Shown piece by piece: positions 1-13,565 of a DNA stretch of 64,000 nucleotides. This DNA comes from Karalla daura (Eukaryota; Chordata; Actinopteri; Chaetodontiformes; Leiognathidae), in NCBI GenBank assembly GCA_029224185.1, contig CM055207.1:14022791-14086790 (forward strand), read 5' to 3'. A program made the position numbers and the translations under genes. Below the pieces are notes generated by a model. That model was not told the origin of the DNA. It worked only from the letters and a program-made list of their open reading frames with translations, and did no database searches. Numbering within the stretch: position 1 is the first letter of the stretch; every line of letters starts with the position of its first letter.

Positions 1-1029
1 TCATCTGCTTTGACCATTCACACCTGAACACACAGCATCGGAGGCTATTATGGGTTTAGTATTTTGCCTGAAGACTCTTCAACATGTAGGCTGCACTGGG
101 TTAGGATTTAACCACTGACCCTCTGATCCATAGAGGACCATCCCCTGTGCCACTTGAAGTGTTGCTTCAACCCCCAAAGAAATGTATATGAAGACACTTT
201 TAACTAAACCAGCATCGGTGCATGGCATTTATAAGGAGGCAATAACAGAATCACAGTAGTTAAGAAAATCAAATCTTTGTGTTTTACTCAACTCTCAGGG
301 CTCCGGTAAAAACAACTCTTCAACAATCTAGGTCAGAGCGACTTACAGCTGGAAATCTGAAGAAATAAATACAACTGGGAAACGGGAAACAATGTACTGC
401 CAGCAAAAATAGAACCTAGAGCTCTGATATTATCTGTTCTGCATGCACGTCTGTGGGAATTTGGTACAAGGTACAATAAAAAAATAATATGTCACTAAGA
501 CTACACAAATAGAAAAAAAACACTATCAAAGCACAGAGGATTCACTTGAATGTAGATGTGGACATTTTGAAAAACATACTTTCAAATTTCTGAGCGGTTT
601 GACCCCAGCTTGGACCCTGGACAGAGTTCGCATGTACATCTGAACATTTTCTCAAATACTCTGGCTGCCTCCCATGGTCAGAACGATGCATGTTCATCAC
701 ACTGCATAAGACCCCCTGAAACACCATCTGAGTTTACATTGGGTCAAGAAAATGACTGAATCTTGTTTTCTTCATTGGACAGATTTGACGAACCAGATCT
801 GAAATGTTAACGGTGCTTTGGACATTTCTGTCATGTTTGGACAAAGTCTGCCTGTGTTTGTGGTCGTCTTTAACATACTGATGTGACAGTGGAAACACGA
901 TACATTTCCCAAAATGTCAAACTGGTCCTTGAGGTTCGGTGCCAAGAGATGACACTGTATTAACTCTGAGCTCACAAAACGAGCTCAACCCAGCCGGCCC
1001 CGTGCAGAGTCTGTGTCTGTGACTGGGAG
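1..1029 (-). other. 3' UTR or downstream flank of the AP-2-like gene
   Basis: Sequence after the TGA at 1030-1032. It is AT-rich with no coding signal on either strand. No AATAAA or ATTAAA was found on the minus strand here, so the 3' end of the transcript may lie beyond the left edge of the window. Confidence 0.35.
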
Positions 1030-2636
<1,607 letters not shown>

Positions 2637-2682
2637 GTCTTCACTGAAATTTGACCCTTCTAGCTGGAGGAAGCTCTGGAGA

Positions 2683-5100
2683 CTGTAATATTATATTTAT
2701 GTTAGAGACACTTCACTTTCTTTGTGCAGCTTCATGAAGCTTGTGATGACTCATGGCAACACCACAGCAGGTTTTATTCTGGAGGGGGAAAAAAAGAGAA
2801 AAATAATGGTTACTTTATCTTAAAGGTGAATTTATCATCAACAAAGTTTTACTGGCTATAGTTTGTGTTGTAAGTTGTCATGATTTTAGTATGTTATGAA
2901 CAACTGGCTAATAATGTCTCTACATGAAAATTATATTCCCATCTTCATTGTGTCTTTGGACAGTTACAGTGAAAGATGGGCTTATAGTGAGAATTTGATT
3001 TGTTTTATTGATGGTAAACCTACCTGACAGTAAATGGGACAAACGTAAGCAGGTTTAACACAACAACCCCAGAGAGTAAAATACAGTTTATGTAAATTCA
3101 ATATGATCCTACTACTCCAGACAAATAAATTGTATAGTTACAAGATATTTCACATCAGCAGTGTGCCATTGTTGGAAGTAAGTGAACTGGTTTCAACCTC
3201 AGGGTCATGTTTTCTCTGTATTTTCTCTTTGCATTGCGATACCCTTGTGCTCCTCTGCTCTTGGAGCCTGTTTACTTTTGCAGTCTTCCCAGTGTTTCCT
3301 GGGCTGATCCGCTCCTCCCCTGGGTCTGTTCACTTCACGCACCCCATCGCTCCTTCTCTCCACCTTCATCTCGGCAGTTAAGTCTGCACTTTAGCCTTTG
3401 TCAGGTCAGATCAGATCTGCCGTGTCTCAGCTTGCTGTTTTCACTGAGGTGTTACAGCTTTTGATTGCCTGCCTGCTGTCTCCTGGCTGTGGGTCCCTCT
3501 GCTCTGATCTCACTGGGACCAAACACGTCAAGTGAGCCAAATGTTACATTTATTAGTTTAAGGGAGAAAACAAAAAACATTCAGAGTGCAAATAATCCTT
3601 GTTGTTTTACTTTTTTTCCCAAAAGTGTCAACCCGTTCTCCAACGGCGAACTACCAACCCATTGTTGGTTGTGTATCTGAGGGAACAAGCAGTATTTGAG
3701 GGGGACCGTCCACAACTTAATCAACTAGTATGGGGATCACAACCTCCACAACAACACCAGGGAGACGAAAGAGTCGGTGACTGATTTCCACAAGGGTGCA
3801 TAAACGCACCGTGCACCTGCTGAGGAGGCCGAGGTCTTTCAGGGTGTATAAGGCACCTGCTGTCTTCCCGCTCCCCTGCTGGGGCTGTGGCAGGTCTGAC
3901 AGGGATACAAACAGGGTGAATAAGCTGGCGAGGAAGGTCAGGTTAGTCCCAGACTGCCCTCTGAACTCCACGGAGGAGGTGGGTGAGAGGAGGACGTTAG
4001 CTTAGCTGATGTCCATTGTGAACAGCACCTCGGACCCTCCAACACAAGCCTTCTTCTTTAAAAAAAAAAAAAATCAAATATTATGACAAATTCAATATTT
4101 CGGAAGTTTCATGCATAATTGAGTAAAGTACTGTGGGTTAGGAGGCACTCCCATAACAATAAAATGGGCACCAGTGATGGTTTCAGAATCATGGCCCAGT
4201 GATTAGCAGCTTTTCCTCTGTTCGCTCAGCTCCTTTCCACCTCCTACATGGCTCTTCATTTAGTGTCACTTGGAGTCTTCTTTTTTAGCCTAATTTAGCA
4301 ACTATGAATGGCTTGTGTACTGGTAAGCGAGTTTTTTTTATTCAGTGCTTTCATAACAACCTCATTTTTCAGACGACCATAGAATTTTTTCTCAGGTTTA
4401 ATGGATACAGGCCAAAGTCTTATCTCGACACTTAAGAAATTCTCAACCTTTTCCCAATGCTCTTGAATTTAACGATAATTAAAAAGAGTGCAGTTGTTTT
4501 TCTGCCAAGACAAATTATCTGTCTTTGTATGATAAAATCCACTCTCCATATTTTTAACAGCTCGAGTACTTATTATAACAAATTGTCTTGACAATGCCCA
4601 CAGAATAATTCTATTCTTAGCCTATTTTTGTAACCCACTTTTAGTTAAACACTGTCTTTTACAAAGTTTTATTGCTACTTACAAACCTATGGATTTACCC
4701 TTGATCGATAAAAGCTTATCTGATTATCTAATAGGTACACGAGGTACTAATAATACGATTTAAGCAATAAGAAAGCCAATACATTCGACAAAACGGGCAT
4801 TTTTTTTGGACTTTCCATCTCTTCATATGCTGCATTGGAACCGTTTAATCGCCTGTAAATTCAACCTGTTGCTTCTCAAAACCATCAAGTGATGCAAAAT
4901 TGACCAACCCCGCTACATGTATGGTCTATAACGTTCATCATGGCTGCCAGGCGGGGCTGTGTCTGGCGGTTTCTCTACGCCAGGCCAGACTCGGTGCAGA
5001 AATGAGGGTACGTGTGCTATTGAAGGCAGCGGTTCTGGACCGGAGAGACCAAAATGTGCGGCTACCCTCTGCTGCTGCCAGTCCCGTCTGCCCCACTCAC
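2683..5100 (-). other. First intron of the AP-2-like gene
   Basis: AT-rich DNA between the predicted non-coding exon and the start exon. At about 3780-4030 the plus strand reads HLLRRPRSF with nearby stops, which may be a worn non-LTR retrotransposon remnant (weak). No other gene or RNA was recognised. Confidence 0.4.
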
Positions 5101-5324
5101 CGGCTCGCCTCCAGATTCGTCCTAGAAAGACACTGATCCTAGAACGGTCCAAGTCCAAGCCAGCGACATTTTCTCTCCTTCTCTGCTGCTGCTTCGACGG
5201 GTTGCAAATCAGCTGTACGGCGGAGAGCAGTAATCTCGCTGCTCATTGGTCGAACGACACGTCATTCACACCGCACTCGTTTTTTCATTGGACAGCGTTG
5301 CTGTCTGTACAAAAGAGGGGGCGG
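5101..5324 (-). promoter_or_regulatory. Promoter and probable non-coding first exon of the AP-2-like gene
   Basis: On the minus strand a clear 5' splice site (GCCG followed by GTGAGTGG) ends a putative exon at 5101. Joining it to the acceptor at 2683 keeps one reading frame that has a stop upstream and no ATG before 2636, so the exon would be untranslated. Upstream of it lie two minus-strand CCAAT boxes (5245-5249 and 5287-5291, 42 bp apart), a TGACGT half-CRE (5259-5264) and a GC box (5317-5324). There is no TATA box, and the segment is CpG-rich within AT-rich surroundings. The transcription start is probably near 5200. Another small 5' UTR exon between 2683 and 5100 cannot be excluded. Confidence 0.5.
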
Positions 5325-6335
5325 TATTTCCGACAGCGCTTTCCGAATACAACTGGATACGATTATATTCATCGTTTACATCTTTTATGTCACAGATATG
5401 TTAAAATCACTGAATGAAAATTAACTTGTATACTTTGTGTCAAATTAATTCGGTGATTTGTACTTGATTTAGATAGATATATAGATAGATTCCCCCTCTG
5501 GAAATGTAGTTTCCAGGTTACAACAGCAGAATGTTAGAAAATGTGAGACACTTTTTACTGTAACTGCACTATTTACCGCCATTTTGTTTTTACTCAGTAC
5601 ATTTCATTCTTTCTGTGATTTTTCCCCCCCTCAACTTTGAAACTCAAAAGACCCAATTGCCTCGAGTAATAATTAACTGACACACATCAGCAGTTTTTCT
5701 TTTTTTTGATAATGACAAATCAGTACTTGGAGCAGTCCTCGATAACCTTAGTGAATTTTGACACGTCGAGTCAACTTAATTATAAATTTGAGAAATAACT
5801 TTTTTGACTTCTAAAATTGGGGCATGGTTAAGCCATTAAATTATGTTGAACCACTGTTTAGACTCGAAGATGTTTCACCTTCATCCAAAAATATAGTAGT
5901 CAGATGCTGAGTCACTATGTTGTCATTATGCTAACCTCATAAAGGTTAAATACAAATAATGTCTTCAAGAATCTATAACAAGTCCGGGTGTCGCGATTCA
6001 CAGCTATTGTCGCGACCCGGACCAATTTTCACAGACCATTTAGACTCTTAAAACCAAACATACACCAAACATATTTGCTCTTATGTATCTTGACCTGCAT
6101 TTTATCAGTGATCCATATCCTATTAGTGATATGGATTTAGGAATATTAGAACAAGAAGTGGTCTCTTCAAGAGGAACTTGTCTGAGTTGTCAGTGGGGAG
6201 GCGTTCCAGCAGATGTCGCACTGTAGCTTTGTCACAGGGCAGCTCAATGATCCTCAGCCATCTGTGACTGCTGTGCGCCATCCAGTGGACAACTGAAGAA
6301 CGACAGCCGCCCAACTGTCGGTTGTCACATTTGAA
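5325..6335. other. Intergenic spacer between the AP-2-like promoter and the kif19 3' end
   Basis: About 1 kb of AT-rich DNA. Nothing was recognised in it apart from a short interrupted GATA run near 5471-5490. Confidence 0.4.
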
Positions 6336-7222
6336 TTTATTAGGGTACAAATAAAAAAATGTACAAAATAAAGCATAGAAAGTAGTTATTATGAAAACAA
6401 CAACAACAACAACATTAAAGAAAAGGCAACAGTTAAATAATTCATTAAAAATACAGCCAACTAATCCTGAAAAGCAACCTGTGCTACTTTACATCTACAC
6501 AAACAGACATGACGTTTGAACTGTCATGTTTGGGTCAGAAAAAGGCATAAACCTGGGGTGTGTGAGAGACAACATTGAGTCTGAATCCAGAAGTGCACAA
6601 CAATCAAGACTGATTTTTTTTTAACTTAAATATGAGTGTCATTCAATTGAAACAACATCACAACAAGGAAAAACTGATGCTGAAACAATCTGACAACAGG
6701 CCATTTTCTCAATATACATCTTTTTGCATTGCCATTAGTGTAAAATCCTGTCCACCTTTGAATCATTTTTTTCCAACTAAAACCAGTCCTTTCCCTTTGA
6801 TTCTCATTTACGTCTTTGCCGAGAGGCTGAGGCCTCAGAACACCCCGCATTAGCTGGACGTTTCAGTTTCAGGCCAGCACAGCGAGCACTGACAATGACC
6901 AAACTGTATATACTCATAATGCACAAACATCAGTACAGTGGTGCGTTCACAGCAAGCTCGACACCATCCTGACTTGATAATAACGCACAGTTCAGCACGA
7001 GAACAAGCTTTTATCTGACGGGGAACACGCAATGTACACCTGGAGGTCTTTGGCGTCCTATAGGTCTCGGAGCCTGCGTGCGGTGCCACTCGGAGTCCGT
7101 GACAAAGCATGTTGCGGGGGGGGGGGGGGGACCCAGTGGGTCTAAGAGGAGATGCTTCCCTGTCAGGCTCAGCTGGTTTTGGGGTGTCAGTGCTGGTGTT
7201 GACCATAAACGTGGATAGGGGC
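6336..7222 (-). terminator. kif19: kif19 3' UTR with poly(A) signal at 6336-6341
   Basis: After the stop codon at 7223 the minus strand runs about 880 nt to an AATAAA hexamer (TTTATT on the plus strand at 6336-6341). A 15-G run (7116-7130, C-rich in the transcript) lies in the UTR. Polyadenylation at this hexamer is inferred. Confidence 0.45.
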
Positions 7223-10200
7223 TCAGTGTCTGCGTGTGCGCTGGCCCCCGGTGCCTGTGGTGGTGATGTAGAGCAGAGGCTGTGGCTGCCGCAGCTGAGG
7301 CCCGCGCTTCAGGTTATGCACGTGGGCTGCGGAGAACTCTGCCATGGAGCCTGCAGCGAGAGCAGAGACAAAGCTTAGCGAGGAACAGATGGTGGAGGGG
7401 CACTCCATCCAGTCTGCACTGGCAGGGACAGTGGTTTCACCTGTTTGCTGGCTGTTGTGAGGGACCCTGACTTTGGCGAGAGGAGGGACTCCCCTGTACT
7501 GAGGGCGGAGCATGGGGGCCTGGGGCTGGCTGTTGTTGTGCAGATGGGGGTCCGACGTGCTGTCCAGGGGACGGAACCTCTGGGCGGTGGTTGTCTTGGT
7601 TTGAGGCAGCTGGGAAGAGACGCAGAAAGAAGAAAAATCGCGTATTCGCAATGATAATCTGACAGGGCACTGAAGTGAGCTGAAACGGAAACCGAAAACT
7701 CACTGCTTGACCGGTGACCTCGAAGGAGCGCGAGCGCCTCTTCTTGCGGCGCGCTTCGAAGTCCAGCTCGCGGGGCGTCTGGTTCTTGGCGGCGGCCTGG
7801 CGGTAGCGCGGCCGGGTCCAGGTCACCTGCAGCCCGGGGCCCTCGCCCGTGCTGCTGGACAGGTTGTCGTCGGAGGTGGCGTGCCTGAGCTCGGGGCTGG
7901 GCTGCCGGCCGCGCCGCACCGGCAGGCCCCGGGGGGGGGCCTCGCTCAGCGACAGGCTGCTCTTCTGCTTCTTGGGGTCCAGGGGAGACGGGGGAGGGGG
8001 TAGGCGCAGGGCGTCCAGCTCCAGGGCTTTGGAGCGGCGGCGGGCCGCCTTCACCACGATGTTCTGGACGCCCTTCAGGATCTGCTGCCGCTCTGTGGGG
8101 GACGCAGGGACGCTTAGGTCGGACCGCTCGCCGGCTGCCACTCATGACCTGCGCGCGGCGGTGCGGCCGTCTTACCACTGTGCGAGAGGGGGATGTCGGC
8201 GCCGGCCTCGCTGCTCTCGGGCGAGGAGTCCAGCTGGCTGCTGACGCTGTGGCTGAGGTGGCTGTAGCTCAGAGAGCTCTCCGGAGCCAGCGGCTGCAGC
8301 TGCGAACGGCCGGGGCAGAGGTTCAGACACTCACAAGGTCGCGGCCACGGCGTAGCGCTCGTTCAGACTGTCGGAGGCACGTATCAATAGTCTGTGTGTG
8401 TGTGAGCTGGGAGGTGGCGGTCGGCGCGCCACCTGTCTAGACGGAGCAGCGGCGAAACGTATAGTCAAGTTCTCCAAAAGTGGGAACGTGCTCGCACCCC
8501 TTATACCCCCTGCTGTATGTAACGCGCCGACCATCCATGAGTGCCTTTTACAGCCCCAATTCCAAAACCACGCACAATGCCTTTAATCACTTCTGCGCCC
8601 CCCCCCCCCCCCGCCCCATCCCTTTCCCCAGAATTACAGTTTTTACTTTGAATAGAGGATTTGGTCCGTAGCGCTCGCTACAGCCCTTGCCTGCGAGTCA
8701 CACTCCGGATCCATTTGCGGGGAGAAAGAAAGGGAGAGCTGCGGATGGAGGGAGCGTTATTCCGAGCCTGGAACAAAGACGTCATTCTGCTGGCGCTCGC
8801 ACGCCGCCATGGAGAGCCGAGCACGGAGCAGGAGCGGAGAGTCAATTACGCCGGAGTTTTTTTTCTTTTCTTTTTTGCGCGGGCATTGACAACGTTAATG
8901 TTCTGTCGCAGCGAAATGCGAATGTGGATTCAACGGGATCTCGCTGGGGGGGGGGGGGGGGGGTGGCGTGAAAAGCAGCACCTCGCCGGACTGCATTCAC
9001 TCACGGCGTGAGACGCCTCTCAAAGACGGCTAATGACTAAACTGGGGGGGGGGGGGGGGACCACAGAGGGCGAACGCTGCCCATTAGGCTTGCTCCTCAC
9101 CTCTCTGCTGCCCTTGCCGTTAATGTGGATGGGAGGCGGCGTCATTACGGCCGAGTTCTTCAGCCTGTTCTTAAAAACCCTGTTATTGTCCCTGCCACAG
9201 AGACACAGAGAGAGACAGAGAGAGAGAGAGAGACAGAGAGAGAGAAGCAGACAGTATTACTGTAAATGCACCGCCTGTGTGACTCCTGAGTGGCACACGG
9301 GAATAGGGGGTGCTCTTACAGCTCCGGCTCGGGCAGGATGGGAGGCAGAGTGTGCCGGCGGATTTTGGCCTGGCCCCGTCTGTTGTCGGAGCAGATGTTG
9401 CGCACGCTCTCCTGGTCCGAGTCCACGTCCTGCACGTTGTCCCGGCCCTGGCCGGGCAGGGCGATCCTGGGTAGAGAGCCCTCCTGCAAACGAGAGCGGG
9501 GCTTGCATCAATCGTCGTCAGCGCGAGCGGCACACTTTGCCGGGATAATTCGGTCGCGGTGGAGATACCTTGATGGTGTGGCGCGTGGTCACCTTGTCCA
9601 GCGCCATGGCTCTGTCCAGCTTCCTCTCGTCCAGCTCCCTCATGTACATGTCGTACAGCTCCTGGAGGTGGGGAGGAACTAGTAGGCTGTGGTCTGAAAC
9701 ACACAGCAAACACTGCTTTTTCAATCAGTTCAGCACCTTTCATCATTTAGGGCCAAGTCAAGCAGGAAATCCTCAGATTTAAGAAACCGGAACCATAAGA
9801 CTAACATCAAGGCTGTGATGCCACTTAATGAGCTTTGCTTTACTTGATGACCTCGAAACCTCTCTAGCCTTCTTAGTTCCTTTCTATGTTTTCGACTCAC
9901 CATCGATGAACTGCCTCTGCTGCTGGATGATCTCGTCACACAGGTGCCTGTGCTGCTCGAAGCGCTGCACCACGAAGTTCTTCTGCCTGATGACGTTGTC
10001 CTTGAGCAGCGCGTGCGACTGCATCTCGGCGTTCTCGATCTCCAGCTCGTGGACCTTGCACAGCAGGCCCAGGACCTCGCGCTGCTCCTCCGAGCTCACC
10101 CGCCGGGGCAGCAGCTCCTCCAGGCGCCGGGCCCGGTCCCGCAGCTCCAGGAACCGGCGCTCCAGCAGCGCCTAGAGGGGGGGGCGAGCGGGACGGGGGA

Positions 10201-11100
10201 GATGAGGTTCGTGTCTGCAGGAAAATGGGAGCTCAAACTGCATGCGAACCGACGAGAACCGACGAGAGCCCCACCTTCTGCTTGTGGATCTTCTTCTGCT
10301 CGGCCATGAGCGTGACCAGGTTTTCTCGGGCCATGGCCACCTGCTGCGTCTCCGTGCTGTCCGGGGGGGACTCCGGGGAGTCCGAGTCCTTCTCGCTCTC
10401 GTCCTTGTTGACGCTTTCCTTCCTCCTCTCGGCGCGCCACTTCCTCCTGCGCCTGCTCCGCTCCTGCTCCCAGCTGAGGGGGGCAAACAGCGCCACCGAC
10501 GTGTTAGCGGCCGGCAGCCATTCAGCTTCACTTTACAGCCAGGTCATGAGGCTAGATGCCACCCATGTGATGTAAGCTCAGTTTGCCTAGCTGAGTGAAA
10601 CGCGGTCTTAGCTTTGCCTGGGACTGTTTCAATGGGTCAGAATGTGTGCGAGTGGCGGCCTTACTCGGCAATGGTCAGCAGGTGTTTGGAGGTATCAATC
10701 TGGATCTCCATGTTGCTGTTCTCCAGCTCCATCAGGCTCCTCCTGATCTCCATCTGTTGGCGGAAGGCGTCCAGGAGCTGCTCCCTCAGCTGGTCCATTT
10801 CCGCTCGACTCCGCTGGCTGGAGTGGGCCTGGACCTCGGCTACGGGCGGCGTTGGGGGGGAAAAAACGGTGAGCGGCGGGACTGGGGACGCGACGGTGAA
10901 ATAAATATGCAGGGGGGGGGCGGCACACTTGACGGGGCCGTACCCTGGACGTGGCGGATGTCGGCGCGGTCGGAGCTCAGCTGGCGGCCGGCCTGGTCCG
11001 CGATCTTCTTCTTGAGCCGCTGGATCTCGCAGCGCAGGTCCGAGATGATGCTGGTGTACTGGGCGATGTGGTACGACACGTTGATCAGGTTCTTCTTCAC
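7223..11100 (-). CDS. kif19: kif19 exons 10-19: neck, coiled-coil stalk and basic tail
   Basis: Exon 10 carries the neck motif NVSYHIAQYTSIISDL followed by a basic helix. Exons 11-14 are heptad-rich coiled coil (LREQLLDAF, HELEIENAEMQSHALLKD, LYDMYMRELDERKL). The acidic DESEKDSDSPES patch is in exon 12. Exons 15-17 hold family-specific tail motifs, among them DQESVRNICSD, IPLSHS, VKAARRRSKAL, SDDNLSSSTGE and RRKKRRSRSFEVTGQ. Exons 18-19 finish with PPLAKVRVP and MAEFSAAHVHNLKRG before a TGA. Exon 15 ends two bases into a codon while exon 16 reads in frame only from its first base, so one junction is unresolved. If intron 15 were retained, a TAA would follow within one codon. Confidence 0.88.
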
Positions 11101-12737
11101 CTGCGGCGCGGCCAAGAGGAAGGGTCAGAGCAGCTTGGAATCACCGTGAAACGCCGCTCTTGTGGACACACGAGACGAGCTCACCCGCGTTCGAATGCTT
11201 TTGGCGCGGTCCGCGTACGTCAGCGTGTTGCGGGACTCCTCGAACGCCACCGAGGCGGGACTGATGTGGGCTATCATGACCGTCCTGCTGTTCCCGCCCA
11301 ACGAGTCCTGTCGACCACCGGAAGGGGGGGAGGAGAGGACAATGAGCCGAGAGAGCGCGGGGCCTCTGGACGAGCCCTCAAATCGGCACGTACCTTCAGC
11401 AGTCGAGTCAGCTTGCTGTCGCGGTAGTTGACGTACTTGGTGCCGTTTTTGTCGCTCAGGGCGTTGATGCAGTTGCCCAAAGCCAGGAGCGAGCGGTTGA
11501 TGTGGGCTCCCTCTTTTAACCTCTGACCTCTATTCTGGGTCTGGAGGAGAGACAGAAGGATGTTGAGTGCATCTTTTAAAAGCAACAGTATGGCTAGAGA
11601 AGGCAGAATTGTGCGATCAAGCCTGACCGAGCCCACATAAACAAACACTTGAACATCTACCCTGAAAAGCACATTTTTGAGCCTCCTCCCTTTCGGACCG
11701 TGTCTGATGGGGAAGCTGTCACGCTTCCACTCTGGCCCAGGAGATGGCGTCGCCTCCAGCGTTTGCGCCACCAGCGCTGAGCTACATCTCAAGCCGTTTA
11801 CTCGTCACCTCCAGGGGAAACCAGTCCCTGTAGCACTAGTGCGGCCCTCCTCTCTGCCTCCATTGCTAACGCCGCAAAGCTGTCAAGCAGTCTCCATGGC
11901 AAGTAAGTGCTCCCACTCACTGACTGTTTGCACGTCGCTCTCCGTGGTGTGGCAGCGCTAACGACATCCGAGCGACAAAAGCGGCCTCCGACTCCGCAAC
12001 AGTGAACTGAGCAAACACTCCTCAGCGTTGCAGTCTCAGGCCTTCTCACGGCTCAGAAGGAGCTCCCAGATCCACTCCCTCCCAGTCTGCCGCCGGAGTG
12101 ACAGCACACACACTAAGCTCATTGTTGGTCCTTTTGGCAGTCGTGAAGTGCTTCGTTGTCCTCGGTGCATGATGTTCTTTGTGAAGCAAGTCCGGCTTGA
12201 GGACTACCATGTAAGCGTTTTCTATTTTCGAGCACCTCGCTCTCAGCTGCAGGGTAAAATCACCGCCAACACAAGATCACCCTGTCACATGAGCGCAGTC
12301 CAGTGGAAGACATGCACAGCAGTGGTATTCCATGGAAAACACCGAGCGCGACATGAGCCCGCGTGCCATATGTCGGCATATGAGTGTGATAAACTGCTTC
12401 ATGGGCCGTAATTGCAGATGTAAAGAGGCTTTTATTTAAGCGTTCCCGAGGTTTATAGGGAGCTCCATCCTCTGGCTTCTGCCCAGCATCCCCGGAGAGC
12501 AGTGCAGATGAGTCTGGACGCGGTCACAGTCGGCCCTTGTAGCGTTAAGGCTATGGGCTTAACGCTATGATTCCTAAAGGCTAAACATATGTAATGTGCC
12601 CGTCCGGGCTTAAGAGAAGGCCTTTTGCCCGGTACGTCGGCCAAGTCCTTGAACTGATGCGTTTGGCAAACAGAAAGCACATGACCGAGGTGAGGGCGGC
12701 GTTTAGACGACAGTCGTCTCAGACAATGTCCTCACTG

Positions 12738-12775
<38 letters not shown>

Positions 12776-13499
12776 GACAGACCGACCTGTGCTGCCCGCT
12801 CGGAGCCGGCGAGGTCGATCATGAAGAGCCGGGCGAAGCGGACCTCCTGCAGGACGTCCCGGCAGCGGCTCTGCTGCTTGACGGCCACCTGCAGCACGGC
12901 GTGGGAGCGGGACGACGTCTGGTTGGCGGCCGTGGGCTCCTGGGTGCGCTGCTTGTTGCCCTTCATCAGCAGCTCCATGATCTGCCGCCGCCCCAAAGGC
13001 AAAAGAGCTTTCGTTTTTTTGTTCGTTTTTTGACCTCTGCGTGTTTTTTCGGGGCGTTTTCCGGCGGGCCCCTCTCACCTCCTGCGCGTTGATGGTGGAC
13101 ACCTCCGTGATGCCCGCCACCTGGATCACGCCCTTGGAGTCCTCGCGCAGGTCCAGGAAGCCCGAGGACGGGTTGAGCAGGTCGCGGATCATCTCGTTGT
13201 AGATCTGAGAGGGAACGGGTGGGGGAGGCAGAGACCGTTCAATCATCTGGTAAAGAGGCTCCTTTTGGGCTTGCGGACCGGCTCCCCCCCCCCCCCCCCC
13301 CGCCCCGAGATGGATCGAGCGGCGGTTTGCCCGGCGGCTGGCGACAGGGCGCCGTTGAGGCCCACGGGCCTCCCACGCAGACCCAAACCAGGTACAAAAA
13401 CGCCGAGCGCTGTATTTTCAGCCGCTTGTCGTTTGGAGAGCGCGGCGGCCCGCTGGGTGGCAGGCTGTCATCAGCCAGGGTGTCAGAGCTCGTCTTTCG

Positions 13500-13565
<66 letters not shown>

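Noticed and set aside
3780..4060. A possible LINE ORF2 fragment reading HLLRRPRSF
   Set aside because: Too short and interrupted to assign. Mentioned only as weak content of the intron.
4913..5158. An 81-residue minus-strand frame over the predicted first exon of the AP-2-like gene
   Set aside because: It has no ATG in a sensible place and crosses a good 5' splice site. The exon is better read as untranslated.
8336..8368. A candidate micro-exon reading LNERYAVAAT with AG and GTGAGT borders
   Set aside because: At 33 nt it keeps the wrong phase and so does not repair the exon 15-16 junction. No family match.
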